A DNA stretch of 41,779 nt, from positions 1 through 41,779 of the forward strand of contig JALQXE010000086.1 in NCBI GenBank assembly GCA_023263235.1. The letters run 5' to 3'. Under the pieces are notes generated by a model. That model searched no databases. It was not told the origin of the DNA and saw only the letters and a program-made list of their open reading frames with translations. Both the position numbers and the translations under genes were made by a program. Positions 34,543 through 41,779 of this stretch are shown one piece after another (position 1 is the stretch's first letter; each line of letters begins with the position of its first letter). The DNA is from Sediminibacterium sp. Lineage in GTDB: Bacteria > Bacteroidota > Bacteroidia > Chitinophagales > Chitinophagaceae.

Positions 34543-36087
34543 TTAGTTTGTTGGCGCAACAGGTCCTTTGCGCATTGCTTTTACTTGTGCTGGCCATTGA
34601 ATAGGCTGTCCTGTTCTTTTATCCGTTCCTAAGTCCGCCTTATCTCTTGGGAATATTGCATTGTCCTCACAAGCCATATAAACTAACATTGCTGTAAGCA
34701 TCGCATTATTTTTTAAATCATCGAAAATGATTTTATCATATGTATCTCTATTGGTATGCCATGTATAATTAAAATAAGACCAGTTTAAAGCGCCCAATGA
34801 AAAGCCTGGTGCGCCTACACCAATAAATGAAGCATGGTCGCTTCCTCCGCCTCCTGGCATACCGGGGAAAGTGGTTTTAATAGAATCCTTCATGCTATTT
34901 GGCACTGCGGATAACCATCTTGTCATAAATTCTTCGGCATGTTTAAACCCTTGACCAGAAATATTTACAATTCTTCCTGTACCATTATCCTGATTAAACA
35001 AAGCTTGTAATTTGTTCACTATTTCTGGATGATCTTCCACAAAAGCTCTAGAACCATTTAAACCTTGCTCCTCACTACCCCAATGTCCCACTAAAATGGT
35101 ACGCTTAGGATTAGGATACACTAATTTCAAAATGCGCAAAGCTTCCATCATGGTTAAAGTACCTGTTCCATTATCGGTAGCACCTTGACCACCATCCCAA
35201 GAATCAAAATGAGCCGACATCATCACATATTCGTCTGGCTTTTCAGTTCCTTTAATTTCTGCAATGGTATTAAATGTTGGCACTACACCTAAATCTTTTG
35301 AATCGGTTTGTATGCTAATTATTGGATTATCACCAGACTCCACCAAACGATACAAAGTTCCATAATCTTCTAATGCTATATCCACCGTTGGAACTTTAGA
35401 AGTATAGGCATTAAATATTTTATCTACTCCAAAACCACTTGACCAATTACTAGTTAAAATACCCACTGCTCCTGCTTTTTCTAATATTATTGGAAGCATT
35501 CTTGATGAATATCCAGTTTTGCTTAAACGTTTACGCCAAGCTTCAGTTTGTTCAGTTCTTTCTTTTTTAAGCTTTTCAAAAGATTCTTTTGTCGAAAACT
35601 GTTGCCAGTTATCGTCTGGTCTTCCCGTTGGTTGATGCATTGAAATCATCACAAATTTTCCTTTAACATTTGGCAACCAATTTGCAAAAGCTAATGAATC
35701 GGCCACATCTGGTATAATAACAATTTCAGCTTTTACTGCTTTGCCTTTTGTTGAAGGGCTCCAGGATAATTGTGTTCCTTCTAAACTTTTAACTCTGGGC
35801 GATAACATATCAATATGTGTTATACCACGCTCCCATCCTTTCCACTCACCCCATTGTTCGTTACGTGCCGTTATGCCCCAACTTGTATATTTTTCTACCG
35901 CCCAATCATTTGCTTTTTTCATTTGTGGCGTTCCCACTAATCTGGGCCCAATACCATCCAATAACTCATGCGCTAATGTTTGTAATTGAGAATTCTTATT
36001 TTCTTCCTGAACTATTTTTTCTATTACCGACTGCGCAAATAAAGAATTTGCAGAAAAAATAAAGGCAATCACAAATATTTTAGTCAT
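34543..36087 (-). CDS. M28-family zinc peptidase with PA insert, exported
   Basis: 514 residues from the ATG at 36087, which starts a good signal peptide (MTKIFVIAFIFSANSLFAQ); an ATG at 36129 would add 14 polar residues. The di-zinc M28 set is complete, numbered from the outer ATG: His307 and Asp309 in SAHFDSWDGG, bridging Asp319 in ATDNGTG, Glu353/Glu354 in WGSEEQGLNGS, Asp381 in FNQDNG and His458 in TWHTNRDTYD. A PA-type insert (about 130-290) precedes the catalytic half. Expected role: periplasmic aminopeptidase or carboxypeptidase on peptides. It is first in a minus-strand unit with the broken DUF4350-like gene behind it. Confidence 0.92.
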   Translation of the reverse strand: MTKIFVIAFIFSANSLFAQSVIEKIVQEENKNSQLQTLAHELLDGIGPRLVGTPQMKKANDWAVEKYTSWGITARNEQWGEWKGWERGITHIDMLSPRVKSLEGTQLSWSPSTKGKAVKAEIVIIPDVADSLAFANWLPNVKGKFVMISMHQPTGRPDDNWQQFSTKESFEKLKKERTEQTEAWRKRLSKTGYSSRMLPIILEKAGAVGILTSNWSSGFGVDKIFNAYTSKVPTVDIALEDYGTLYRLVESGDNPIISIQTDSKDLGVVPTFNTIAEIKGTEKPDEYVMMSAHFDSWDGGQGATDNGTGTLTMMEALRILKLVYPNPKRTILVGHWGSEEQGLNGSRAFVEDHPEIVNKLQALFNQDNGTGRIVNISGQGFKHAEEFMTRWLSAVPNSMKDSIKTTFPGMPGGGGSDHASFIGVGAPGFSLGALNWSYFNYTWHTNRDTYDKIIFDDLKNNAMLTAMLVYMACEDNAIFPRDKADLGTDKRTGQPIQWPAQVKAMRKGPVAPTN

Positions 36088-36269
36088 ACATCCCGTAAAA
36101 CTAAATGGCTGTTTTTGATTTGTTCTCATGAACTAAATTTAGGTCAAAATCGGGTAAAATTTCACCATAAATAACAAAATATCAGATTAAATGGGGGCTA
36201 TTTGATATAATATATTGATTATTTAAATTATATTTAAAGTACTTTAATCAACCTCAAAAACCAAAAATT

Positions 36270-36785
36270 ATGAAAAAACTATTTCTATGTTTCCTCGTAG
36301 CAACTTCTTTGATTGCTTGCAAAACCGAAGAAAAGAAAACTGAAACAACTGAACAAAAAAAAGCTACCATTGAACATATCTATAAACCAACCTACACGGA
36401 CAATTTTAAAATTGGAGGAGAAGGTAATGTTTTGTTAGCTGAAAAATTTCACCAAGCGATGTTTGCAAAAGACTATAAGACTTTAGCAGGATTTTTAGCT
36501 GACACTGCTGTATTTTATATGGAAGATGGAACTGTTGTGAAAGGCAAAGATTCTTTGATGAAATTTGTTGAAACAAATTTTTCAAAAGTTAATTTTAATA
36601 ATTTCAAGCAGGTTGCAAGCATACCAGTGATTGGTGAAAACGGACACGAGTGGGTATTAATTTGGGATGAAGCAGACGTTGAAATGGATGGAAAATCTCA
36701 GAAAGTACAATGGCAGGATGGATTTAGATATTCTAATGGAAAAATTGTTGCCATGAACGGTTTTGTTAGATATCCTAAACAATAA
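36270..36785 (+). CDS. NTF2-like (SnoaL-type) lipoprotein
   Basis: 171 residues. The signal peptide ends in a lipobox, TSLIACKTEEKK, with Cys about residue 17, followed by a charged Lys/Glu/Thr-rich linker. The remainder looks like a nuclear-transport-factor-2 cone fold: a helix pair (LLAEKFHQAMFAKDYKTLAGFLADTAVFYMEDG), KGKDSLMKFVETNF, then antiparallel strands (WVLIWDEADVEMDGKSQKVQWQDGFRYSNGKIV). Such domains serve as ligand-binding or enzyme folds; no catalytic residues can be named. It is a single-gene unit with a terminator 23 bases after the stop. Confidence 0.75.
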   Translation: MKKLFLCFLVATSLIACKTEEKKTETTEQKKATIEHIYKPTYTDNFKIGGEGNVLLAEKFHQAMFAKDYKTLAGFLADTAVFYMEDGTVVKGKDSLMKFVETNFSKVNFNNFKQVASIPVIGENGHEWVLIWDEADVEMDGKSQKVQWQDGFRYSNGKIVAMNGFVRYPKQ

Positions 36786-36808
36786 TTAAAATAAAGTTTT
36801 TAAAAGTG

Positions 36809-36836
36809 AGAGGCCTCTATAAATAGAGGCCTCTTT
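36809..36836. terminator. Bidirectional hairpin between convergent genes
   Basis: A perfect 12-bp stem, AGAGGCCTCTAT (36809-36820) with ATAGAGGCCTCT (36823-36834). The arms themselves contain the palindrome AGAGGCCTCT. The plus-strand T-tract is short (TTTAATT). It lies between the NTF2-like lipoprotein gene and the convergent plug-only gene and probably serves both. Confidence 0.7.
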
Positions 36837-36847
36837 AATTAATACAA

Positions 36848-37636
36848 CTATCTTAAATCATTAAATTTTTTAGTATAAATAGCTAAAACACCCGCTCCCC
36901 CACTACCAGGTATTTGAGCAGTTCCAGGAGGCCAATATTTAACAAGTGCTACGTCGCGTGGATATACTAGATTAATAAAATCTCCAGCTTCCTGCTCATC
37001 TAAATAAATAAGAATAGGACTTGCTGCAGTTATTGAGTTTCTTCGCATAGATGTAAGAGACACTCTTCCACCTGCACCAACCGTAACCATTAAGCCTGCC
37101 ATTTTACCTTGTATATATTGTAAAATGGGGATGCCTATACCAGTATTATTAGGAGGTTCGTTTATAAGATCTAATGTTCTTGCAACTGACATATTTTTAA
37201 ACATGCCAGTTGCATATTCCTCATTAATTTGCTTAGTGGTTCGCTTAATCGTATTTTTAACAAGTACTGTTTTCAAAGTCAATGTAGCGTTATTAAATGC
37301 AAGGTCTACATCTTGTTCTGTTACCACTTTTATATTTATTGCATAAATTGGTTCTTCTATAGCGGTATCTATAAGTAAAGCCCCTTTTGAAATTCCATTC
37401 ACTATCCTAAAGTATTGATACATAATAACCGTATCAAGTTCATTTAAAACCTCCAGCTTTAGTTTTTTCTCAATGATATTGTCATCTTTTAATTGCGGAA
37501 TAATTGCAGTGAAAATAATGGTATCTCCAGGCACATAACTGGTTTTGTTTGTTTGTAAAACTATTTTATCGGCAGACTGTGCAAACAGGTTCGAAAAAAA
37601 ACAAGTCACTAGAACACAAATAAAGAATACTCTCAT
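36848..37636 (-). CDS. Small exported protein with MG2-like and TonB-plug-like domains, no barrel
   Basis: 262 residues with a signal peptide (MRVFFICVLVTCFFSNLFAQ). Residues about 20-120 look like a macroglobulin-type strand domain (QTNKTSYVPGDTIIFTAIIP). Residues about 168-258 look like a TonB-receptor plug: PILQYIQGKMAGLMVT, VSLTSMRRNS, SPILIYLDEQEA, LVYPRDVALVKYWPPGTA, GGAGVLAIYTKK. These align in order with the LQGKVAGL ... RG ... VIDG ... VLK ... ANGVIxITTK landmarks of the SusC plugs in this window. No barrel follows and the protein ends KKFNDLR. Larger Bacteroidota proteins combine the same two domains with more repeats; this is a compact form. Role unknown; partner binding at the outer membrane is a guess. 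Confidence 0.75.
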   Translation of the reverse strand: MRVFFICVLVTCFFSNLFAQSADKIVLQTNKTSYVPGDTIIFTAIIPQLKDDNIIEKKLKLEVLNELDTVIMYQYFRIVNGISKGALLIDTAIEEPIYAINIKVVTEQDVDLAFNNATLTLKTVLVKNTIKRTTKQINEEYATGMFKNMSVARTLDLINEPPNNTGIGIPILQYIQGKMAGLMVTVGAGGRVSLTSMRRNSITAASPILIYLDEQEAGDFINLVYPRDVALVKYWPPGTAQIPGSGGAGVLAIYTKKFNDLR

Positions 37637-37910
37637 ACAATTGAATTAACGGTGGATTAATTTTTTAAAAAATGTTGCCCGTTTCCAAAAAACGCTTTAC
37701 CAAAATTACTACAATGGTTATTACATGAATTATGTAAAATCGAATAATGAAATAAATCATCTGAACTTTTCCGTAATTCATAAAAACGCAGCTTACAAGA
37801 TTGCAATCTATGCCTACTCCTTTGTGAAAAGGTATAGAATCCCTTAATTTTCAATAGCTAAAAGAGGAATAATGAAAGTATTTTACTATTTTAAAGTCTT
37901 AATATACATC

Positions 37911-38906
37911 ATGAAAAAAATATTTTTAATTGCTTTAACATTTATTTCTTTGGCATCTTCTGCGCAATTGCATAAGAAAATTAATTTTACACCTAGTAAT
38001 TATTATTCCAATTTTTCAGGAGCTACTCCCCCTGCATTCATCATAAAAACAGGAGATACCATAGTTACAAGTTCAATTGATTGTGAAGGATATGATAAGC
38101 ATGAAAATCAAGTGATAAAAAAAGCAATTAACCCATTAACGGGGCCTTTTTTTATTGATGGTGCGGAAGAAGGTGATGTGATAAAAATCACATTCACGGA
38201 TATAAAGTTTAGCAGAAATACTGCATTCACATTGCCATACTTTCATGCAAGAAGTATGCATGATAGCACTACCAAACTTGCCAATAACGATTCTGAAACT
38301 GTTGTATGGGATTTAAATATTAAAGACAAAACCGCGTCTTTACATGAAAAAACAGCCCATTTAAAAAACTATAAAGTAGCTATAGAGCCATTCTTGGGAT
38401 GTGTTGGATTGGCTGCCCCTAAGGATCTAATGATTAATACCACCGACAATGGTCCATTTGGTGGAAATATGGACTTTAATAGAATCAAGAAAAATGCAAG
38501 TGTTTATTTACCCGTTTATCATAAAGGAGGTTTATTGTATATTGGTGATGGTCACGCCCAACAAGGCGATGGTGAAATTAATTTATGTGCCTTAGAAACT
38601 TCCTTAGATTATTCATTTGTGGTAGATATTATTAAAAAGCCAATAAAGCAAATTGCATATCCAAGAGTAGAAGATGCTGAATATATTATGACGGTGGGAA
38701 TGGATGCTACTTTGGATAATTCCTTAAAAATTGCAACAAAAGGAATGTTAGATTGGTTACAAGAAGCCTACGACCTAAGTATTATTGAGGCAACACAGGT
38801 AATGGGTACTGCTTTAGAATATAAAATTACGGAGATTGTGGACCCAAAAGTAGAAGTAGTTGCTATGATTAAAAAGAAAACTTTAGCAGGTATTAAAATG
38901 AAATAA
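37911..38906 (+). CDS. Exported acetamidase/formamidase family protein
   Basis: 331 residues from the ATG at 37911 with a signal peptide (MKKIFLIALTFISLASSAQ); an ATG at 37872 would add 13 residues. FmdA/AmdA-family hydrolases release ammonia from formamide, acetamide or related short amides. Landmarks: the early strand FIIKTGDTIVTSSIDCEGYD, the family motifs NPLTGPFFIDGAEEGDVIKI, IEPFLGCVGLAAP, GPFGGNMD, and the hallmark YIGDGHAQQGDGEI at about residues 210-223. The C-terminal ITEIVDPKVEVVAMIKK is also conserved. Export is unusual compared with the cytoplasmic enzymes and points to a periplasmic amide or peptide-related substrate. The DinB-like gene follows after 1 base. Confidence 0.88.
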   Translation: MKKIFLIALTFISLASSAQLHKKINFTPSNYYSNFSGATPPAFIIKTGDTIVTSSIDCEGYDKHENQVIKKAINPLTGPFFIDGAEEGDVIKITFTDIKFSRNTAFTLPYFHARSMHDSTTKLANNDSETVVWDLNIKDKTASLHEKTAHLKNYKVAIEPFLGCVGLAAPKDLMINTTDNGPFGGNMDFNRIKKNASVYLPVYHKGGLLYIGDGHAQQGDGEINLCALETSLDYSFVVDIIKKPIKQIAYPRVEDAEYIMTVGMDATLDNSLKIATKGMLDWLQEAYDLSIIEATQVMGTALEYKITEIVDPKVEVVAMIKKKTLAGIKMK

Positions 38907-38907
38907 A

Positions 38908-39435
38908 ATGGAAGAAAAATCAAAGATTATTCGCTTATTAAATGAATCCGTAGAACAATTCAATGCAATAATTGATACTCTAAATGAACAAGAGTTTGAA
39001 GTAAATATAAACCAAAGATGGTCAGCAGGTCAGGACTTGGTTCATTTAGTAAAGCTTTTAAAAATTGTAAATATTGCATTTTTAATCCCCAAACCCATAC
39101 TGTATTTATTATATGGAAAAAACAAGCGCGAATCTAAATCACTTGAGGCACTTAGAACATTATACAAGAATGCTTTAGTAGGTGGCGCTAAATCACCGAG
39201 CTTATATATACCCAAACCAGTTCAGTATAAGGATAAGCAATTTTTAATGAACAAACATTGTAAGTTAAATGATTTATTTGCCCAAAAAATTAACAATCTA
39301 TCTGACAAAGCATTAGATAGCTATAGATTACCACACCCCATTTTGGGAAAAATAAGCTTAAGAGAACTAGCCATTTTTACATCATTTCATACTGTGCATC
39401 ATATTGAATTGTTAAAGTCAAAGTTGGGGAAATAA
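38908..39435 (+). CDS. DinB-like (YfiT/DUF1569-type) four-helix protein
   Basis: 175 residues, cytoplasmic. It has the DinB/YfiT four-helix-bundle layout: a first helix (IIRLLNESVEQFNAIIDTLNEQEF), WSAGQDLVHLVK with the first conserved His, a helical middle, and the second His-bearing motif FTSFHTVHHIELLK near the C-terminus. The three His positions usually hold a metal ion; relatives act as thiol-dependent transferases (for example with bacillithiol), but no activity can be assigned. It is translationally adjacent to the acetamidase-like gene (1-base gap) and most likely co-transcribed. Confidence 0.8.
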   Translation: MEEKSKIIRLLNESVEQFNAIIDTLNEQEFEVNINQRWSAGQDLVHLVKLLKIVNIAFLIPKPILYLLYGKNKRESKSLEALRTLYKNALVGGAKSPSLYIPKPVQYKDKQFLMNKHCKLNDLFAQKINNLSDKALDSYRLPHPILGKISLRELAIFTSFHTVHHIELLKSKLGK

Positions 39436-39491
39436 TGGAGCATTTGGGAATTTCATAGTTATTTTTTAAATTGTTAGTATAAATAATATCC

Positions 39492-40052
39492 ATGAAATAT
39501 GTATTCGGTCTACTATTAATTTTATACTGTTCAAGCTTTATTAGTGCACAAGACACCTTAATTAAAAGGTCCGGTGAAAACATACCTGTTAAGGTAATTG
39601 AAGTAGGAACATCAGAAGTGAAATACAAAAAATATGATAATCTAAATGGCCCAAATTTTACCGAACTAAAATCAAATTTATCTTTGATTATCTATCAAAA
39701 TGGTAGTAAAGATGATTTTAGCAATTTTGTTAATGAATTTGTTCATGGTCAAAATGATGCATTAAAATATTACCAAGGGTATAAATATGCAGGAACCGGT
39801 ACTTTGCTAACAACTATGATACCTATTTCAGGTGTTGGATTTAGTTATTATTACTTTGTAAAACCTTCATCCAATCCGCCAAGAGATGAAAACTTAGGCT
39901 ACCCTGATAATAACTTGATGAACAATCAAGAATATGCAAGAGGTTATGTGCAAAAAGCACAACAAATAAAAAAGAAGAAGGTGTTAAAAAACTTTATTAT
40001 TGGTATTGTATTGAATTTAGGTATATCAATGGCATTCTTGACACCTCATTAA
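39492..40052 (+). CDS. Exported/membrane protein of unknown function
   Basis: 186 residues with a signal peptide (MKYVFGLLLILYCSSFISAQ). The first domain (DTLIKRSGENIPVKVIEVGTSEVKYKKYDNLNGP, then IIYQNGSKDDF) is a recurring Bacteroidota beta-domain in which a short SH3-like fold is followed by the stop-like xxYxxGxKDxF. A hydrophobic segment (GTLLTTMIPISGVGFSYYYFV) follows, then a polar stretch with YARGYVQKAQQIKKKKVLK, and a second hydrophobic helix (FIIGIVLNLGISMAFL) at the C-terminus. It is probably an inner-membrane protein with a periplasmic N-domain. Function unknown. It lies 56 bases behind the DinB-like gene. Confidence 0.75.
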   Translation: MKYVFGLLLILYCSSFISAQDTLIKRSGENIPVKVIEVGTSEVKYKKYDNLNGPNFTELKSNLSLIIYQNGSKDDFSNFVNEFVHGQNDALKYYQGYKYAGTGTLLTTMIPISGVGFSYYYFVKPSSNPPRDENLGYPDNNLMNNQEYARGYVQKAQQIKKKKVLKNFIIGIVLNLGISMAFLTPH

Positions 40053-40116
40053 AATTAAATTCATTTTTAATGCTACCATAAAAGAAAAAAATAAGTGAGG
40101 AGGTAAATAATTGAGT

Positions 40117-41034
40117 TTATACATGAGGAATAGAAAAACTAATTTTATTTATACTATTTTTTTCTTTTTTAAGATATTCAATATAGTGTTGAGCAATTGG
40201 ACTCATTTTCTTTTCTTTCAACCAAACCAATCGCCATTTAGTAATTATTGGCAAACCTTTCGTTTCAATGATCTTTAACTTACCAGAAGCTATTTCTGAT
40301 TTAATTCCAATAATGGGCATAATGGAAATACCAATGCCAGCAATAACAGCTTGCTTCACGGCCTCATTAGATGTAAGCTCAATTTTCTTTTTTGTATGAA
40401 ATTTATTTTTACCAATAAATTTTTCCATCATTTGTCTGGTACCAGAGCCTTGCTCTCTATATATAAATGGCTTGCTATCAATACTTTTCTTATTATTCAT
40501 GATTTCTTTCGCAACTTCTTTATTGCCTACTAAGTATAGCTGATTTTCCATTAATTCAAGTTCCGTAACATTTAAATTGTCTGGTAAGATAGAAACAAGC
40601 GCAAAATCAATTTCATTTTTTTCTAAACTTGATACCACTTTTGTTTTATTCGTAACATCCATCAACAAATCAACATCAGGATGCGCATTTAAAAATTCTG
40701 ATAAAAAATAGGGCATTATATACTTTCCAGTAGAGACTATTGAAATTTTCAATTTCCCCGTATAGTTGTTATTATATCCAAGGCTTTTATAATTAATAAT
40801 TTCAAGTTCGTTTAAAATATTCTCACAAGCACTTGCTATTTCTCTGCCAAAATCCGTTACGTATAATTTTTTATTAATAATCTCAGTTAATGGAAATTTA
40901 AAATCCTTTTGGAAATTTTTTAATTGTATTGAAACAGCAGGCTGGGTTAAATGCAAATCATCAGCAGCTTTGGTAATACTGCCAAACTCAACAACTTTTA
41001 AAAATATTTTTAATTGGCTAATGGTATAATTCAT
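40117..41034 (-). CDS. LysR-family transcriptional regulator (CbbR-like)
   Basis: 305 residues. The N-terminal winged helix-turn-helix is clear: ISQLKIFLKVVEFGSITKAADDLHLTQPAVSIQLKNF, followed by the linker helix. The effector domain (KLKISIVSTGKYIMPYFLSEFLNAHPDVDLLMDV ... EIDFALVSILPD) is a type-2 periplasmic-binding-protein fold of the CbbR/CysB-like group. Inside it, REQGSGTRQMMEKFI and AVKQAVIAGIGISIMP are the usual landmarks. It is divergent from the operon starting at 41121. A perfect inverted repeat between them overlaps its own start codon, which suits autoregulation plus control of the operon. The effector is unknown. Confidence 0.9.
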   Translation of the reverse strand: MNYTISQLKIFLKVVEFGSITKAADDLHLTQPAVSIQLKNFQKDFKFPLTEIINKKLYVTDFGREIASACENILNELEIINYKSLGYNNNYTGKLKISIVSTGKYIMPYFLSEFLNAHPDVDLLMDVTNKTKVVSSLEKNEIDFALVSILPDNLNVTELELMENQLYLVGNKEVAKEIMNNKKSIDSKPFIYREQGSGTRQMMEKFIGKNKFHTKKKIELTSNEAVKQAVIAGIGISIMPIIGIKSEIASGKLKIIETKGLPIITKWRLVWLKEKKMSPIAQHYIEYLKKEKNSINKISFSIPHV

Positions 41035-41078
41035 AAAATATATTTATATCAAAGATAATAAAGTTAAATATATTTTAT
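41033..41078. promoter_or_regulatory. Perfect 14-bp inverted repeat between LysR gene and divergent operon
   Basis: ATAAAATATATTTA at 41033-41046 and its exact reverse complement TAAATATATTTTAT at 41065-41078, with an 18-base spacer. Each arm contains the palindrome AAATATATTT, so the arms are also direct repeats 30 bases apart, about three helical turns. The left arm covers the start codon of the regulator. The right arm lies just upstream of CAAATTTG (41093-41100), which is one base off a TAnnTTTG element, 20 bases before the ATG at 41121. This is the layout of a LysR operator. Confidence 0.55.
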
Positions 41079-41120
41079 AACAAAAAACAGCTCAAATTTG
41101 CACTAAGAAAATTACCAACT

Positions 41121-41303
41121 ATGAAAATATATGAAATAAAATCCTTTGTTTTCTTGATGTTATCCATTGCCTTTATCATTGAAGCATTTTTAACTAGAAA
41201 TGCCATTGATAGTCAATTATTTGCATCCTTAGGAATCATTTCAGGCGCTATGCTATCAAAAATTATATCAAATAAAAATGCAAAACCAAATGAAAAATAC
41301 TAA
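41121..41303 (+). CDS. 60-residue membrane protein, unknown
   Basis: A short frame with two hydrophobic segments: SFVFLMLSIAFIIEAFL (about 8-24) and QLFASLGIISGAMLSKII (about 32-49), separated by a charged loop (TRNAIDS) and followed by a basic tail (NKNAKPNEKY). It is a likely two-helix inner-membrane protein with no recognised family. It is the first gene of the operon divergent from the LysR gene. The next gene starts at 41278, inside its last 26 bases, which supports translation of both as a coupled pair. Confidence 0.65.
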   Translation: MKIYEIKSFVFLMLSIAFIIEAFLTRNAIDSQLFASLGIISGAMLSKIISNKNAKPNEKY

Positions 41304-41598
41304 AAAATTAAAAATTATTGATGGTAAATACAGTTTTGATGAAGCGAAAGATATTTTGATGAATATGTTTTTGTCAAAAATAAACTTTCATAATATAAAA
41401 AACTGGAGTTCGCAGGAGCGTTATGGAAAAATGGACGAAACGGCTCAAGTAAGAATACCAGAACTAAGGAACGAAATTCAAAAATTGAATGAAATTTTAA
41501 ATGAAGCTAAGGTTAATAATAAAAAACTAGTAATCCACTCCGAAATTAGCATTTCGATGATAGAAATTGAAGAAAAATGTTTAAAGGCAGAAGTTTAG
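41278..41598 (+). CDS. 106-residue protein of unknown function
   Basis: Start at ATG 41278 (a second ATG at 41290 would also fit). No signal peptide or membrane segment. It is predicted helical and charged: YSFDEAKDILMNMFLSKINFHNIKNWSSQERYGKMDE, then IPELRNEIQKLNEILNEAKVNNKKLVIHSEISISMIEIEEK. The middle helix looks like a short coiled coil. I have an impression of similar Bacteroidota proteins sharing the KINFHxxKNxSSQERxG stretch but can name no family. It overlaps the gene before by 26 bases and the gene after by 22 bases, so the three are tightly coupled. Confidence 0.65.
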   Translation: MQNQMKNTKKLKIIDGKYSFDEAKDILMNMFLSKINFHNIKNWSSQERYGKMDETAQVRIPELRNEIQKLNEILNEAKVNNKKLVIHSEISISMIEIEEKCLKAEV

Positions 41599-41779
41599 TC
41601 ATAGCAACTAAGCACGAAAAACAAAAAGTCATAGCGCCTATTTTAGAGAAAGCATTGGGAGCAAAATGCTTTGTAGCAAATGATTTGGATACGGACCAAC
41701 TAGGCACTTTTACTGGTGAAAATGAAAGAAAGGATGACCCTGTAACTACGGCCCGAAAAAAATGCTACTTGGCAATGGA
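41577..41779 (+). CDS. DUF6671-like protein, 3' end cut by window edge
   Basis: ATG at 41577, frame open to the window end (67 codons). It begins MFKGRSLVIATKHEKQKVIA, then PILEKALGAKCFVANDLDTD, LGTFTGENERKDDPVTTARK and KCYLAM. This opening, with IATKHxKExVIAP and the TFTGExxRxxDPxxTARxKC stretch, matches my memory of DUF6671, a cytoplasmic family of unknown function. The start overlaps the 3' end of the preceding gene by 22 bases in another frame. The rest of the protein and any further operon genes lie beyond the window. Confidence 0.75.
   Translation, partial: MFKGRSLVIATKHEKQKVIAPILEKALGAKCFVANDLDTDQLGTFTGENERKDDPVTTARKKCYLAM

Noticed and set aside
36205..36260. Inverted repeat TTGATTA ... 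TAATCAA before the NTF2-like lipoprotein gene
   Set aside because: It is only 7 bp with a long A/T spacer in a very AT-rich gap; chance is a sufficient explanation.
37668..37847. Plus-strand frame of about 60 codons rich in Tyr and Asn between the plug-only gene and the acetamidase-like gene
   Set aside because: It has no ATG until 37725, no recognisable motif, and its composition is what AT-rich DNA gives. It could be a decayed gene fragment, but I cannot support it.
41121..41598. Two small overlapping genes as a toxin-antitoxin pair
   Set aside because: The first is a two-helix membrane protein and the second shows no DNA-binding or toxin motif. The set continues into a DUF6671-like gene under a LysR regulator, which is not a toxin-antitoxin layout.
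1..41779. CRISPR arrays, insertion sequences, prophage, rRNA and tRNA genes
   Set aside because: I saw no regularly spaced repeats, transposase or integrase motifs, terminal inverted repeats with target duplications, tRNA cloverleaf or rRNA signature sequence in the window.

Overview
The window looks like the chromosome of a Bacteroidota bacterium, most probably a member of the Chitinophagaceae or a close relative (inference). The evidence is the AT-rich sequence, two SusC/SusD outer-membrane uptake pairs, type IX secretion (T9SS) C-terminal domains of the IFPNPA type, a fused E1 alpha/beta 2-oxoacid dehydrogenase, DUF1573 and YHYH proteins, little visible Shine-Dalgarno sequence, and promoter-like elements of the Bacteroidota TTG / TAnnTTTG type. 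I see no rRNA, tRNA, CRISPR array, insertion sequence, phage gene or replication origin. Apart from the two outer edges, no stretch above about 300 bases lacks a gene or gene remnant.

Layout. 1-11 kb is mostly core metabolism and transport: malate dehydrogenase (5' cut by the window edge), then a minus-strand run of dicarboxylate/amino-acid symporter, DedA protein, MFS transporter and a family-9 glycosyltransferase. These are followed by an amino-acid permease, a YebC-family protein, a small conserved-looking protein, the fused E1 enzyme and a DUF1573 protein. 11-16 kb holds a minus-strand SusC/SusD-like-2 pair with a strong terminator. 16.2-19.7 kb is a minus-strand group: a radical SAM protein with an apparent B12-binding domain, a short-chain dehydrogenase lacking the catalytic Tyr, a truncated acetyltransferase remnant, and a 55-residue basic protein gene with its own terminator. 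20-24.4 kb is a plus-strand SusC/SusD pair, also closed by a terminator.

24.5-39.5 kb is dominated by exported proteins: a secreted unknown, an SRAP DNA-protein crosslink protein (cytoplasmic exception), an SHD1-like/YHYH fusion with a PEBP lipoprotein, two tandem T9SS-secreted metallophosphoesterases, a secreted MBL hydrolase, an M1 peptidase, a broken DUF4350-like gene, an M28 peptidase, an NTF2-like lipoprotein, a plug-only TonB-receptor-like protein, a formamidase/acetamidase, a DinB-like protein and a membrane protein. Together this suggests extracellular and periplasmic scavenging of peptides, amides and phosphate esters, alongside the SusCD importers (inference).

39.5-41.8 kb ends with a LysR regulator divergent from a three-gene set: a tiny membrane protein, an unknown 106-residue protein and a DUF6671-like protein cut by the window edge. 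A perfect 14-bp inverted repeat lies between regulator and operon. This is the most promising uncharacterised system in the window. The others are the radical SAM/Tyr-less SDR pair and the SHD1-YHYH/PEBP pair.
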